A stretch of 64,000 nucleotides of DNA from assembly GCF_023898865.1 (NCBI RefSeq), contig NZ_JAGSOV010000059.1, positions 42,227-106,226 of the forward strand, read 5' to 3'. Shown in pieces: positions 26,819 through 35,344 of this stretch. The position numbers and the translations under genes were made by a program. Every line of letters starts with the position of its first letter. The first letter of the stretch is position 1. The notes under the pieces are model-generated. The model was not told the DNA's origin, did not search any database, and saw only the letters and a program-made list of their open reading frames with translations. The DNA is from Pseudonocardia humida. GTDB lineage: Bacteria; Actinomycetota; Actinomycetes; Mycobacteriales; Pseudonocardiaceae.

Positions 26819-27778
26819 GTGACCGTTCCCGTGTCCCACGACGAGGCGCCCAGCGCGCCTGGGGAGCGGGGGGCACGGGCCGTCCTGCACCGGGTCGGCG
26901 GCACCTTGCGGGCCTACGTCGGCCTCACCAAGACCCGCATCATCGAGCAGTTGCTGGTGGTCACGGTGCCGGCGATGTTCCTGGCCGAGCGCGGGATCCC
27001 GTCGCCGTGGCTGATCTGCGCCACGTTGCTCGGCGGCGCCGGTTCGGCGGCGAGCGCGCACGCCCTCAACTGCGTGGCCGACGCCGACATCGACGCGGTG
27101 ATGAAGCGCACCGCCCGCCGCCCGCTGGCCAAGGGCCAGGTGCCCACCCGGCACGCGCTGGTCTTCGGCCTGGTGCTCGGGGCGCTGTCGGCGGTGTGGC
27201 TGGCGCTGACCACCAACCTGCTGGCCGCCGGGCTCTCGGTGGCCGCCATCGCCTTCTACGTGCTCGTCTACACGATGCTGCTCAAGCGGCGCACCTCGCA
27301 GAACATCGTCTGGGGCGGCGCCGCGGGCTGCATGCCGGTGGTGATCGGCTGGGCCGCGGTGACCGGCACGGTCGAGTGGCCCGCGCTGGTGATGTTCGGG
27401 GTGATCTTCTTCTGGACCCCGCCGCACTTCTGGGCGCTGGCCATGCGCTACCGCGAGGACTACGCCGCGGCCGGCGTGCCGATGCTGCCGGTGGTGGCCA
27501 CCGCCGAGCAGGTCTCCCGGCGCATCGTCATCTACTCCTGGGTGATGGCGGCGTGGACGCTGCTGCTGGTGCCCGCCACGTCCTGGGTCTACGCCGCGGT
27601 GGCCGTGCTCGGCGGGGCGTTCTTCGTGCTGCGCGCGCAGCTGCTGCACCGTGCGGTGGTGCGGGGGGCCGAGGTGGTGCCGATGCGGCTGTTCCACCTG
27701 TCCAACATCTACCTGTGCGTGCTGTTCGCGGCCATCGCCGTCGACGCCGCCCTCGGCCTCCCGCTGCTGTTCTCCTGA
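26819..27778 (+). CDS. ctaB: Heme O synthase (protoheme IX farnesyltransferase)
   Basis: Adds the farnesyl chain to heme B for cytochrome aa3 oxidase. A 319-aa polytopic UbiA-family prenyltransferase with about nine membrane helices. The conserved aspartate motifs are NCVADADIDAVMKRTARRPL (loop 2/3) and the region after FFWTPPHFWALAMRYRED, both diagnostic of CtaB/CyoE. GTG 26819 is the first codon after GAGG; the protein starts with a hydrophilic tail and then TKTRIIEQLLVVTVPAMF. Its stop codon lies inside the first of three 27-bp tandem repeats. The partner heme A synthase ctaA is 4.6 kb downstream on the opposite strand. Confidence 0.96.
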   Translation: MTVPVSHDEAPSAPGERGARAVLHRVGGTLRAYVGLTKTRIIEQLLVVTVPAMFLAERGIPSPWLICATLLGGAGSAASAHALNCVADADIDAVMKRTARRPLAKGQVPTRHALVFGLVLGALSAVWLALTTNLLAAGLSVAAIAFYVLVYTMLLKRRTSQNIVWGGAAGCMPVVIGWAAVTGTVEWPALVMFGVIFFWTPPHFWALAMRYREDYAAAGVPMLPVVATAEQVSRRIVIYSWVMAAWTLLLVPATSWVYAAVAVLGGAFFVLRAQLLHRAVVRGAEVVPMRLFHLSNIYLCVLFAAIAVDAALGLPLLFS

Positions 27779-27844
27779 CCCCCGCCCCGTCTGCTGTTCT
27801 CCTGACCCCCGCCCCGTCTGCTGTTCTCCTGACCCCCGCCCCGT
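27764..27844 (+). repeat. Three perfect tandem 27-bp repeats overlapping the ctaB stop codon
   Basis: The unit occurs at 27764-27790, 27791-27817 and 27818-27844 without a mismatch. The first copy contains the last codons and TGA of ctaB. Because 27 is divisible by three, each later copy places the same Leu-Leu-Phe-Ser-stop in frame, giving three successive in-frame stops. The array runs directly into the palindrome at 27841. Confidence 0.95.
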
Positions 27845-27905
27845 CGAGAACGAAGCCGTTGTCGATTGGACCGGTCCACAACGACAACGGCTTCGTTCTC
27901 GACGG
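27841..27905. terminator. 65-bp near-perfect palindrome between convergent ctaB and formaldehyde dehydrogenase gene
   Basis: Arms 27841-27864 and 27882-27905 are perfectly complementary (24 bp); the centre contains its own palindrome TGGACCGGTCCA at 27867-27878. It separates convergent genes, with the dehydrogenase stop starting at 27906, and should act as a bidirectional terminator. Its outermost 12 bases match those of the hairpin at 15403-15470. Confidence 0.75.
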
Positions 27906-29126
27906 TCAGGCGGCCTTCGGGATGAGGCCGTTCGGGTCGAGCACGTACTTCTTCGCCGCGCCCTGGTCGAAGTCCCGGTAGCCCTGCGGGGCCTCGTCGA
28001 GCGGGATCACGGTGGCGTTCACGGCGTCGGCGATGTGGGCCTTGTCGTGCAGGATGCTCATCATCAGCCCGCGGTTGTAGCGCAGCACCGGGCACTGCCC
28101 GGTGGTGAACGAGTGGCTCTTGGCCCAGCCCAGCCCCAGGCGCACCTTGAGCGTGCCCTCCTTGGCGTCGTCGTCGGGGGCGCCCGGGTCGCCGGTGACG
28201 TAGAGGCCGGGGATGCCGAGCCTGCCGGCCGCCCGGGTGATCGACATGATGCTGTTGAGCACCGCCGCGGGGGCCTCTCCCGCGCCCGCGCCGTGCCCGG
28301 TGGCCTCGAAGCCGACCGCGTCCACGGCGCAGTCCACCTCGTTGATCCCGAGGATCTCGGCGACCTGGTCCTCCAGGGTGGCGTCCTGGGAGACGTCGAC
28401 GGTCTCGCAGCCGAACGAGCGGGCCTGGGCCAGCCGGTCGGCGTTGAGGTCCCCGACGATCACCACGGCCGCGCCGAGCAGCTGCGCGGAGTACGCCGCG
28501 GCTAGCCCGACCGGCCCGGCCCCGGCGACGTAGACCGTGGACCCGGTGGTCACCCCGGCGGTGTACGCGCCGTGGTAGCCGGTCGGGAAGATGTCCGACA
28601 GCATCGTCAGGTCGAGGATCTTGGCCAGCGCCTGCTCCCGGCTCGGGAACTTGATCAGGTTGAAGTCGGCGAACGGCACCAGCACGTACTGGGCCTGCCC
28701 TCCCTCCCAGCCGCCCATGTCGACGTAGCCGTAGGCCGAGCCGGCGCGGCCCGGGTTGACGTTGAGGCAGACGCCCGTGTGGCCCTCGCGGCAGTTGCGG
28801 CAGCGCCCGCAGGCGATGTTGAACGGCACCGTGCAGATGTCGCCGACGTCGAGGAACTGCACGTCGCTGCCCTTCTCCACGATCTCGCCGGTGATCTCGT
28901 GGCCCAGGGTCTGCCCCGGCGGGGCGGTGGTGCGCCCGCGCACCATGTGCTGGTCGGAGCCGCAGATGTTGGTCGAGACCGTGCGCAGGATGACCCCGTG
29001 GTCGGCCTTGCGGCTCATCCCCGTCGCCTTGGCCACCTCCGGCGGGATCTCCAGCGTCGGCACGTCGTGGTCCTCGACCTCGACGACGCCCGGCTCCTTG
29101 TACACGACGATCTTGTTGCCGCTCAT
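27906..29126 (-). CDS. Glutathione-independent formaldehyde dehydrogenase-type zinc alcohol dehydrogenase
   Basis: 406-aa medium-chain dehydrogenase. The catalytic zinc region is NICGSDQHMVRGRT with GHEITGEIVEKG, the structural-zinc cysteines lie in CGRCRNCREGHTGVC, and the NAD-binding motif is VYVAGAGPVGLAAAYSAQLL. The segments GGWEGGQAQYVLVPFADFNL and SDIFPTGYHGAYTAGV match the Pseudomonas putida FdhA type, which oxidises formaldehyde (and dismutates aldehydes) without glutathione or mycothiol. ATG 29126 has GAGGAGG upstream. It lies between ctaB and the S9 peptidase, a position not shared with mycobacteria as I recall, so probably a lineage-specific insertion. Detoxification of one-carbon aldehydes is the likely role. 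Confidence 0.88.
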   Translation of the reverse strand: MSGNKIVVYKEPGVVEVEDHDVPTLEIPPEVAKATGMSRKADHGVILRTVSTNICGSDQHMVRGRTTAPPGQTLGHEITGEIVEKGSDVQFLDVGDICTVPFNIACGRCRNCREGHTGVCLNVNPGRAGSAYGYVDMGGWEGGQAQYVLVPFADFNLIKFPSREQALAKILDLTMLSDIFPTGYHGAYTAGVTTGSTVYVAGAGPVGLAAAYSAQLLGAAVVIVGDLNADRLAQARSFGCETVDVSQDATLEDQVAEILGINEVDCAVDAVGFEATGHGAGAGEAPAAVLNSIMSITRAAGRLGIPGLYVTGDPGAPDDDAKEGTLKVRLGLGWAKSHSFTTGQCPVLRYNRGLMMSILHDKAHIADAVNATVIPLDEAPQGYRDFDQGAAKKYVLDPNGLIPKAA

Positions 29127-29195
29127 GCGAACCTCCTCGTGGGTCCCCCTGGCGTACTCGCATGAGACGGCGGTCACAACCGGGGGCACCCGGGT

Positions 29196-29235
29196 GGGTG
29201 CGTTCGGACCTGACCGGCCGGACCCGAACGCACCC
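29196..29235 (-). terminator. Hairpin downstream of the S9 peptidase gene
   Basis: Perfect 12-bp arms (29196-29207 and 29224-29235) about 28 bases past the peptidase stop and upstream of the dehydrogenase start; separates the two minus-strand genes. Confidence 0.6.
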
Positions 29236-29263
29236 GACCACCTGCCCGGTCGGCCAGGTGCGG

Positions 29264-31318
29264 CTACCCGCCCCGGACGTGCCGGTCGAGGAACTCGATG
29301 ACCGTCTCGTACCAGACGACCGAGTTCTGCGGGCGCAGGATCCAGTGGCCCTCGTCGGGGAAGTACAGGAACCGGTGCGGCAGGTCCTCCGGCTCGCCGT
29401 CGTGGCGCTCCACGAGCTCCCACCACAGCCGCAGGGCCTCGCCGATCGGCACCCGGAAGTCGCGGTCGCCGTGGATCACCAGCACCGGCGTGCTGATCGC
29501 GGCGGCCGAGGCGTCCGGTGTGTGCCGGCGGCTCTGCTCGGCGGTCATCTCCCGGCGCCAGTAGAACGGTGCGTCGGTGGTCGGCCCGAACTGGTCGAGC
29601 GCCCACAGGCTGGCGTGCGTGACGATCGCGGAGAACCGGTCGGTGTGCCCGGCGATCCAGTTGGCCATGTAGCCGCCGAACGAGCCGCCCATCGCCGCGG
29701 TGCGCGTGGCGTCGGTGTCCGGGCGGGCCGCGGCGGCGTCGGTGATGGTCATCAGGTCGGTGTAGGGCTTGTCGCCCCACGTGCCCCAGCCGCGGGCGAT
29801 GAACTCCAGGCCGTAGCCGGTGGACAGGGCCGGGTCGGGCAGCAGCACGGCGTAGCCGCGGGCCACCAGCACCCACGGGTTCCACCGCCAGTGCCAGGAG
29901 TTCCAGCTGCCCAGCGGCCCGCCGTGCACCCACAGCAGCAGCGGCGCCGGGGCGTCCTCGGCCGCCGAATGGGGCAGCGCCAGCCAGGCCCGCAACGCGG
30001 TGCCGTCCGCGGCGGTGGCGCTCACCTCGCTGAGCCGCCCGGGCAGCTCCGGATCGGCGGCGGGGGAGGACAGCCGCACCGGTTCCTGACCGGGCACGGC
30101 CGCGTCGACCCGCACCGGGGCGGGCGGCGAGTCGTAGGAGCTGCGCAGCGCGTAGACGTGGCGGCCGTCGGGGGAGACGACCGGGTCGGTGTAGGCGCCG
30201 TCGTCGCCGGTGAGCCGGGTCACCGCACCGGAGGCGAGCTCGATGCGGAACAGCGGCGCGCGGCCGTGGTCGTCGGCGGTGACGACCACGGCCGAGCCGT
30301 CGGGCGTCCAGGCCAGCTCGCTCACCCAGCGGTCCCACCCGGGGGCCACCTCCACCGGCTCGCCGCCCTCGACGGGCACGACCACCAGCCGCAGGTCGAC
30401 CGGCATCGTGGGGGTGGAGTGGCGCTCGCGCAGCAGCGCGACCCGGGAGCCGTCCGGGCTGACCCGGGGCGCCAGCCAGTCGTGGCCGCCGCCGTCGACC
30501 AGCACGCGGCGCTCGCCGGTGGCGACGTCGATCGCCACCAGCGCGACGCGGTTCGCCCCGGCCCGCTCGGCGATGCGCCACTCGCTGACGACGGTGCGCC
30601 CGTCGGGGGTGATGTCGTGGGCGGTCTCCAGCAGCGCGCCGGCCGGATCGGGGGTGAGGTCGCGCCAGGCGATGCGCGGCTCCCCGGGGGCGTCCCCGTC
30701 GCGCTCGCCCCCGTCGCCGTCGGGCCGCTCGACGCCCGGCCCGCCGACCAGCAGCCGGGCCTGGTCCGGGCCCAGGTCGCGGTCCCAGAACCGCACCGGG
30801 TGGCCCTCGTGCAGGATCGCGCTGAGCTTGCGGTCCTTGCGCTCGGTGCGCCGCTTCCCGTCGTCCTCGGCGGTGACCGCGCCGGGCATCGTCATCGAGG
30901 TGACGACGACGGTGCCGGCGTCGCGGGCCACCGCGACGCCGCCGATGCCACCGGGGCGCGTGCCGACCAGGCGGGCCTCCCCACCGGCGGCGGGCAGCCG
31001 CCACAGCGCCGACGGCGCGTCGTCGGGCTGGTCCTTGGCGTCCGGGTCGGGGCGGGCCGCGCCGAACAGCAGGTCGCCGTCCGGGGCGAACACCGGCGCC
31101 GACTCCCCGCTCGCGCCGCGGGTGAGCCGGTGCGCGGGCCGCTGCCCGGTCGGGTCGACCTGCCACAGCGACGGGCGCAGCGCGTTGCGCTCGGCGTTGA
31201 TCACCGACACGGTCGTGACCAGCCGGGAGCCGTCGGGGGACAGGGCCAGCCCGGCCAGCCGGGGGAGGGCGACGAAGTCCTGGGGATCGTCGAACGGGGT
31301 TCGGAAGCGAGTGCTCAC
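29264..31318 (-). CDS. S9 family prolyl oligopeptidase-like serine peptidase
   Basis: 684-aa peptidase with an N-terminal beta-propeller (repeated SPDGSRLVTTV, APDGDLLFGAA, TPDGSAVVVTADD, SPDGRHVYALRSS-type blades) and a C-terminal alpha/beta hydrolase domain from about residue 430. The nucleophile is in GGSFGGYMANW, the acid in VLVIHGDRDFRVP and the histidine in FPDEGHWI. It has no signal peptide, so probably a cytoplasmic acylaminoacyl- or dipeptidyl-peptidase acting on short peptides. GTG 31318 has GGGAGG about 10 bases upstream. It is monocistronic by context: hairpin downstream, 63 bp from qor. Confidence 0.9.
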   Translation of the reverse strand: MSTRFRTPFDDPQDFVALPRLAGLALSPDGSRLVTTVSVINAERNALRPSLWQVDPTGQRPAHRLTRGASGESAPVFAPDGDLLFGAARPDPDAKDQPDDAPSALWRLPAAGGEARLVGTRPGGIGGVAVARDAGTVVVTSMTMPGAVTAEDDGKRRTERKDRKLSAILHEGHPVRFWDRDLGPDQARLLVGGPGVERPDGDGGERDGDAPGEPRIAWRDLTPDPAGALLETAHDITPDGRTVVSEWRIAERAGANRVALVAIDVATGERRVLVDGGGHDWLAPRVSPDGSRVALLRERHSTPTMPVDLRLVVVPVEGGEPVEVAPGWDRWVSELAWTPDGSAVVVTADDHGRAPLFRIELASGAVTRLTGDDGAYTDPVVSPDGRHVYALRSSYDSPPAPVRVDAAVPGQEPVRLSSPAADPELPGRLSEVSATAADGTALRAWLALPHSAAEDAPAPLLLWVHGGPLGSWNSWHWRWNPWVLVARGYAVLLPDPALSTGYGLEFIARGWGTWGDKPYTDLMTITDAAAARPDTDATRTAAMGGSFGGYMANWIAGHTDRFSAIVTHASLWALDQFGPTTDAPFYWRREMTAEQSRRHTPDASAAAISTPVLVIHGDRDFRVPIGEALRLWWELVERHDGEPEDLPHRFLYFPDEGHWILRPQNSVVWYETVIEFLDRHVRGG

Positions 31319-31381
31319 ATCCGGCAGCCTCCCCCATCGGCCGCCCCCGATCGACCCGGTGGCACCGCAGCTCCCCGGACC

Positions 31382-32365
31382 TCAGGGGATCAGCAGCACC
31401 TTCCCGGTGGTGCGCCGGGCCTGCAGGTCGGTGTGTGCGGTGGCCGCCTCGGCCAGCGGGTAGCGGTGGCCGATCCGCACGTCGAGCGAGCCGTCCACGA
31501 CGGCGCCGTAGACCGCGGCGGCGCGCGCCCGCAGCTCCTCGGGCGTGGCGATGTAGTCGAACAGCTTGGGCCGGGTGAGGTACGCCGAGCCGGCCTGGTT
31601 GAGCCGCTGCGGGTCGAACGGCGGCACCGGCCCGCTGGATGCCCCGCACAGCACCAGCGTGCCGCGCCTGCGCAGCGCGGCCAGGCTGGCGTCGAACGTG
31701 GTGCGCCCGACGCTGTCGTAGGCCACGGCCACCCCGGCCCCGCCGGTGAGCGCGCGGACCGCGCCGGCCACGTCGTCGACCTCGGTGTAGCGGACGACGT
31801 CGGCTGCCCCGGCGCGACGGGCGAGCTCCTCCTTCTCCGCGCTGGAGACGGTGCCGATCACCCGGGCGCCGCGGGCCGCGGCGAACTGGGTGAGCAGCAG
31901 GCCGAGCCCGCCCGCGGCCGCGTGCACCAGCACGTCGTCGCCGGCCTGGACGGGGTGCACGTCGAAGGCGAGCGCGTGCGCGGTCATGCCCTGCAGGAGC
32001 GCGCCGACGGCCACCTCGTCGGAGACCGCGTCGGGCACCGGGACGGCCCGCTCGGCGCGCAGCGCGACGGCCTCGGCGTAGCTGCCCGGGCCCTCCGCCC
32101 ACGCCACGCGGTCGCCGATGGCGAACCCGTCGACCCCCTCGCCCACCTCGCGCACCCGCCCCGCGCCCTCCAGCCCCAGCACGAGCGGCAGCGGCAGCGG
32201 GTAGATGCCCTCGCGGTGGTAGGTGTCGATGTAGTTGACCCCGGCCGCGGCCACCTCGACCACCAGCTCGCCGGGCCCGGCCGTCGGGTCGGGCAGCTCG
32301 GCGGTGGTGAGGACCTCCGGCCCGCCCGTCTCGGAAATCTGGATCGCGCGCATGGGCCGAATCAT
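31382..32365 (-). CDS. qor: Quinone oxidoreductase (zeta-crystallin type)
   Basis: 327-aa NADPH-dependent MDR-superfamily protein without zinc ligands. The N-terminal GroES-like domain shows GVNYIDTYHREGIYPLPLP and the Rossmann domain VLVHAAAGGLGLLLTQFAAARGA (AAxxGxG pattern), ending in ARRTTGKVLLIP. The ATG at 32365 overlaps the ctaA stop as ATGA, so this start is preferred to the second Met four codons later and the two genes are translationally coupled. It probably performs one-electron reduction of quinones; qor next to ctaA is conserved in actinobacteria. Confidence 0.93.
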   Translation of the reverse strand: MIRPMRAIQISETGGPEVLTTAELPDPTAGPGELVVEVAAAGVNYIDTYHREGIYPLPLPLVLGLEGAGRVREVGEGVDGFAIGDRVAWAEGPGSYAEAVALRAERAVPVPDAVSDEVAVGALLQGMTAHALAFDVHPVQAGDDVLVHAAAGGLGLLLTQFAAARGARVIGTVSSAEKEELARRAGAADVVRYTEVDDVAGAVRALTGGAGVAVAYDSVGRTTFDASLAALRRRGTLVLCGASSGPVPPFDPQRLNQAGSAYLTRPKLFDYIATPEELRARAAAVYGAVVDGSLDVRIGHRYPLAEAATAHTDLQARRTTGKVLLIP

Positions 32366-33369
32366 GCCCCGCTGCGGGCGCCCTCGGTCAGCACCGGCTC
32401 TCCGACGGGGACGGGCTCACCCGTGCCACCGCTCCCGGATCCGGCGGGGGCGGGCAGCGCGGGCCGCTCGGTCAGCCCGGCCCACATGCTCGCCGCGGCC
32501 ACGGTGACCAGGCCCGCGCCCAGCACGTGCAGCGCCGCCAGCACCTCCGGCACGCCGAGGGCGTACTGGGTCCCGCCCAGCGCCCCCTGGGCGAGCACGA
32601 CCGCGACGAGCACGGCGTAGCGGCGGTGCACGACGCGCGGTGCACTCGTCGCGCGCAGGGTGAAGCCGAGCCCGATCAGCAGCCCGAGGTAGCCGAACAG
32701 CAGGTCGGCGTGCAGCTGGGCCAGCGCCGCGACCTCGATGCCCAGCCGCGGCGTGGCGGCGTCGCCGGCGTGCGGTCCGGCCGCGGTGACCAGCGTCCCG
32801 GCCACCAGCAGCGCGGCCAGCACGGCGGTGCTGGTGGCGACCAGCCCGCGCACCGCGCCCGGGACGATCGACCGCGCGGGACCGCCGCCATCGGAGACCG
32901 CGACCACCAGCTGCACGGCCAGCCACGTGAACACCATGGAGACCAGGAAGTGCACGGCCACGCTCCACCAGACCAGCCCGCTGAGCACCACGAACCCGCC
33001 GATCACGGCCTGGGCGAGGATGCCGACCGGCTGGGCCACGGCCAGCCACACCAGCCGGCGCCGCCGCGGGCGGATGGTGAGCACGGCCAGCATGGTCAGC
33101 CCGGCCGCCAGCACCAGCGCGATCGTGAGCAGCCGGTTGCCGAACTCGATCCACTGGTTGAGCGCGGCCACCTCGGGGTGCGGGGTGGGCACCAGGCTCC
33201 CGGGGAAGCACTCCGGCCAGGTCGGGCAGCCCAGCCCGGAGCCGGTCACCCGCACGACCGCGCCGGTGACCGCGATGCCGGCCTGCCCGACCACGGTCAC
33301 CACCGCCAGCGCGCGGATCAGCGGGAGGGGGACCACCGGCAGCCGGTTCACTACGGCTTGTAGAACCAC
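32362..33369 (-). CDS. ctaA: Heme A synthase (COX15/CtaA)
   Basis: Oxidises the C8 methyl of heme O to the formyl group of heme A. A 335-aa membrane protein with about eight helices in two four-helix halves. Visible: GAVVRVTGSGLGCPTWPECF with the extracellular Cys pair region, HPEVAALNQWIEFGNRLLT with heme-ligand-type His and Glu, SVAVHFLVSMVFTWLAV, and in the second half LAQLHADLLFGYLGLLIG and LAALHVLGAGLV. Start GTG 33369 lies 6 bases after a TACCAT -10 box, so the mRNA seems leaderless. It is coupled to qor downstream; ctaB nearby completes the heme A pathway. Confidence 0.93.
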   Translation of the reverse strand: MVLQAVVNRLPVVPLPLIRALAVVTVVGQAGIAVTGAVVRVTGSGLGCPTWPECFPGSLVPTPHPEVAALNQWIEFGNRLLTIALVLAAGLTMLAVLTIRPRRRRLVWLAVAQPVGILAQAVIGGFVVLSGLVWWSVAVHFLVSMVFTWLAVQLVVAVSDGGGPARSIVPGAVRGLVATSTAVLAALLVAGTLVTAAGPHAGDAATPRLGIEVAALAQLHADLLFGYLGLLIGLGFTLRATSAPRVVHRRYAVLVAVVLAQGALGGTQYALGVPEVLAALHVLGAGLVTVAAASMWAGLTERPALPAPAGSGSGGTGEPVPVGEPVLTEGARSGA

Positions 33370-33375
33370 GTGCCG

Positions 33376-33381
33376 ATGGTA
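33376..33381 (-). promoter_or_regulatory. -10 element (TACCAT) of leaderless ctaA-qor transcript
   Basis: Minus-strand TACCAT, exactly 6 bases before GTG 33369, with no ribosome site. Confidence 0.6.
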
Positions 33382-33420
33382 GGTCCTGGACCCGCGGTCG
33401 GCGCCGTCGACTCCGCCGCC

Positions 33421-34221
33421 TCAGCGCAGCCGGACCGCCCGCACCGCGATCGCCGCCGCCGCGACCGTCCAGCCCAGCAGCACCAGGACCGGTCCAGCGC
33501 CCGGCGGGTCGCCGGTGGTGAGCGTGTCGCGCAGGCCTTCGGCCAGCGCGCCGGAGGGCAGCACGGCGCCGACGGCGGCCAGCGGCTCGGGCAGCCGGTC
33601 CAGCGGGATCGCGATCCCGCCGCCGCCCCGCAGCCGGACCCCGGCCCAGGTGGCGACCGCCCGCCCCCGCGCCGCGCCCCGCGTCCCGCCGAGCAGGATG
33701 CCGAGCGCGCCGAACGCCGCGCAGCCCAGCACCACCAGCAGCAGCGCCCACCCCAGCCCCGCGGGCTCGGGGCGCCACCCGAGCCCGGCGGCGAGGGCAC
33801 CGAGCAGCACCATCTGCAGCGCCACCACGCCCAGCACCGCGACCAGCCGCCCGGCCACCAGCAGCCAGCGCGGCAGCGCGGTGGCCGCCAGCCTGCGGAC
33901 CACCCCGTAGCGGCGGTCGAAGCCCAGCGCGATGGCCTGCCCGGTGAACGCGGTGGACATCACGGCGAGCGCCAGCACCCCCGGCGCCACCGCCGCGATC
34001 CGCGGCTCGGGCAGCGGCACGAGCTCCAGCGTCGCCAGCCCGACCATCAGCACGACCGGGATGAGCAGGGTGAGCAGCACCTGCTCGCCGTTGCGCAGCG
34101 CCAACCGGACCTCGGTGGCTGCCTGGGCGGCCAGCATCCGCCCCGGCGACCCGCCGCCGGGGCGGGGGCTGAACGTGCCGGGCGGGAAGGTCCGCCCGGC
34201 GGTGGGGCGAGGGGCGGTCAC
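33421..34221 (-). CDS. ABC-2 type transporter permease
   Basis: 266-aa membrane subunit with about six hydrophobic stretches: LTLLIPVVLMVGLATLEL, VAPGVLALAVMSTAFTGQAI, LVAVLGVVALQMVLLGALAA, WALLLVVLGCAAFGALGILL and a C-terminal VLVLLGWTVAAAAIAVRAVR. The signature PLDRLPEPLAAVGAVLPSGALAEGL is that of ABC-2/DrrB-like exporters. The helix normally before PLDRLP is unusually polar here (GAARGRAVATWAGVRLRGGG). The GTG overlaps the ATPase stop (GTGA). Its position between ctaA and mptB matches Rv1457c in M. tuberculosis. Substrate unknown. Confidence 0.88.
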   Translation of the reverse strand: MTAPRPTAGRTFPPGTFSPRPGGGSPGRMLAAQAATEVRLALRNGEQVLLTLLIPVVLMVGLATLELVPLPEPRIAAVAPGVLALAVMSTAFTGQAIALGFDRRYGVVRRLAATALPRWLLVAGRLVAVLGVVALQMVLLGALAAGLGWRPEPAGLGWALLLVVLGCAAFGALGILLGGTRGAARGRAVATWAGVRLRGGGGIAIPLDRLPEPLAAVGAVLPSGALAEGLRDTLTTGDPPGAGPVLVLLGWTVAAAAIAVRAVRLR

Positions 34222-35147
34222 GAGCGCAGCTCCCGTCCGGTCAGCTCCAGGAACACGTCCTCCAGGCTGCGCCGCGCGACCTGGACGTCGTCGGCGAGCG
34301 CGCCCTGGGCGGCGCACCAGCCGGTGATGGTGGACAGCACCACGGGGTCGATCCGCCCGCGCACGACGTAACGGCCGGCGATGGGCTCGTCGGCGCCGTA
34401 GCCGGTGGGCAGGGCCGCGGCCAGGCCTGCGACGTCCATGCCGGGGCGGGCGCGGAAGCGCAGCTCCTGCTGCTCGGTGGTGGCGGTGAGCGCCACCGGG
34501 CTGCCCTGGGCCACCACCTGCCCGTGGTCGACGATCACGACCAGGTCGGCCAGCTCCTCCGCCTCCTCCATCAGGTGCGTGGTCAGCAGCACGGCCACGC
34601 CGTCGCGGCGCAGGGCGCCGATGAGCTCCCACACCAGGCGCCTGCCCTGCGGGTCCATGCCTGCGGTCGGCTCGTCGAGGAAGACCAGCTCGGGGCGCCC
34701 GACCACGGCGCAGGCCAGCGCCAGGCGCTGCTGCTGGCCGCCGGAGAGCCGCTTGTAGGGGGTGCGGGCGCACGAGTCGAGGCCCAGCACGGAGGTGAGC
34801 CACCCGACGTCGAGCGGGTGCGCCGAGCATGCCGCCACCAACCGCAGCATCTCCGCCGCCCGGACCCCCGGGTAGGCGCCGCCGCCCTGGGGCATGACGC
34901 CGATGCGGGCGCGCAGCGCGTCGGGTGCGCCCGCGGGGTCGGTGCCGAGCACGCGGACCTCCCCGGCGTCGGCGGTGACGAACCCCTCGCAGACCTCGAC
35001 GGTGGTGGTCTTGCCCGCCCCGTTGGGCCCCAGCAGGGCCAGCACCTGCCCGGCGTCCAGGGCGAGGTCGAGCCCGTCCACCGCGGTGGTCCGGCCGTAG
35101 CGCTTGACCAGGCCGCGGACGCTGACGACGGGTGCGGACGAGCTCAC
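34218..35147 (-). CDS. ABC transporter ATP-binding protein (DrrA-like exporter)
   Basis: 309-aa ATPase. Walker A is LLGPNGAGKTTTVEVCEGF, the signature LSGGQQQRLALACAV, Walker B LVFLDEPTAGMDPQGR, and the H-loop TTHLMEEAEELAD; a ~70-residue C-terminal extension follows, as in DrrA-type exporters. It pairs with the overlapping permease to form a homodimeric 2+2 exporter. GTG 35147 is 6 bases after a TAGACT -10 box on the same strand, so the operon appears leaderless. Counterpart of Rv1458c by gene order. Confidence 0.93.
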   Translation of the reverse strand: MSSSAPVVSVRGLVKRYGRTTAVDGLDLALDAGQVLALLGPNGAGKTTTVEVCEGFVTADAGEVRVLGTDPAGAPDALRARIGVMPQGGGAYPGVRAAEMLRLVAACSAHPLDVGWLTSVLGLDSCARTPYKRLSGGQQQRLALACAVVGRPELVFLDEPTAGMDPQGRRLVWELIGALRRDGVAVLLTTHLMEEAEELADLVVIVDHGQVVAQGSPVALTATTEQQELRFRARPGMDVAGLAAALPTGYGADEPIAGRYVVRGRIDPVVLSTITGWCAAQGALADDVQVARRSLEDVFLELTGRELRS

Positions 35148-35153
35148 GCCGGG

Positions 35154-35159
35154 AGTCTA
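35154..35159 (-). promoter_or_regulatory. -10 element (TAGACT) of leaderless ABC exporter operon
   Basis: Minus-strand TAGACT with exactly 6 bases to GTG 35147 and no ribosome site. The remaining 185 bp up to the mptB-like stop contains GC-rich imperfect direct repeats but no recognisable gene. Confidence 0.6.
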
Positions 35160-35344
35160 GGCGGTAGGTGGTGATCGCGATCGGGACGCCGCTGGCGCGC
35201 CGGGGCGGAGCACGTGCCACCGCGCACGCCGGTGGTCGCGGCGCACACCCGGTGGTGACCGCGCCCATGTCGGGGGGTGTGCACGGCGGTCGGGTGGTGT
35301 GCGCGGTCGCCGGCGCGCGCTCGTGGAGCCGAGCGAGTGTGTCG

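Noticed and set aside
35160..35344. Imperfect repeats in the gap after the mptB-like gene as a terminator or mobile sequence
   Set aside because: The similarity is limited to short GCGCAC/GGTGGT words expected in this base composition; no stem longer than about 7 bp could be built.
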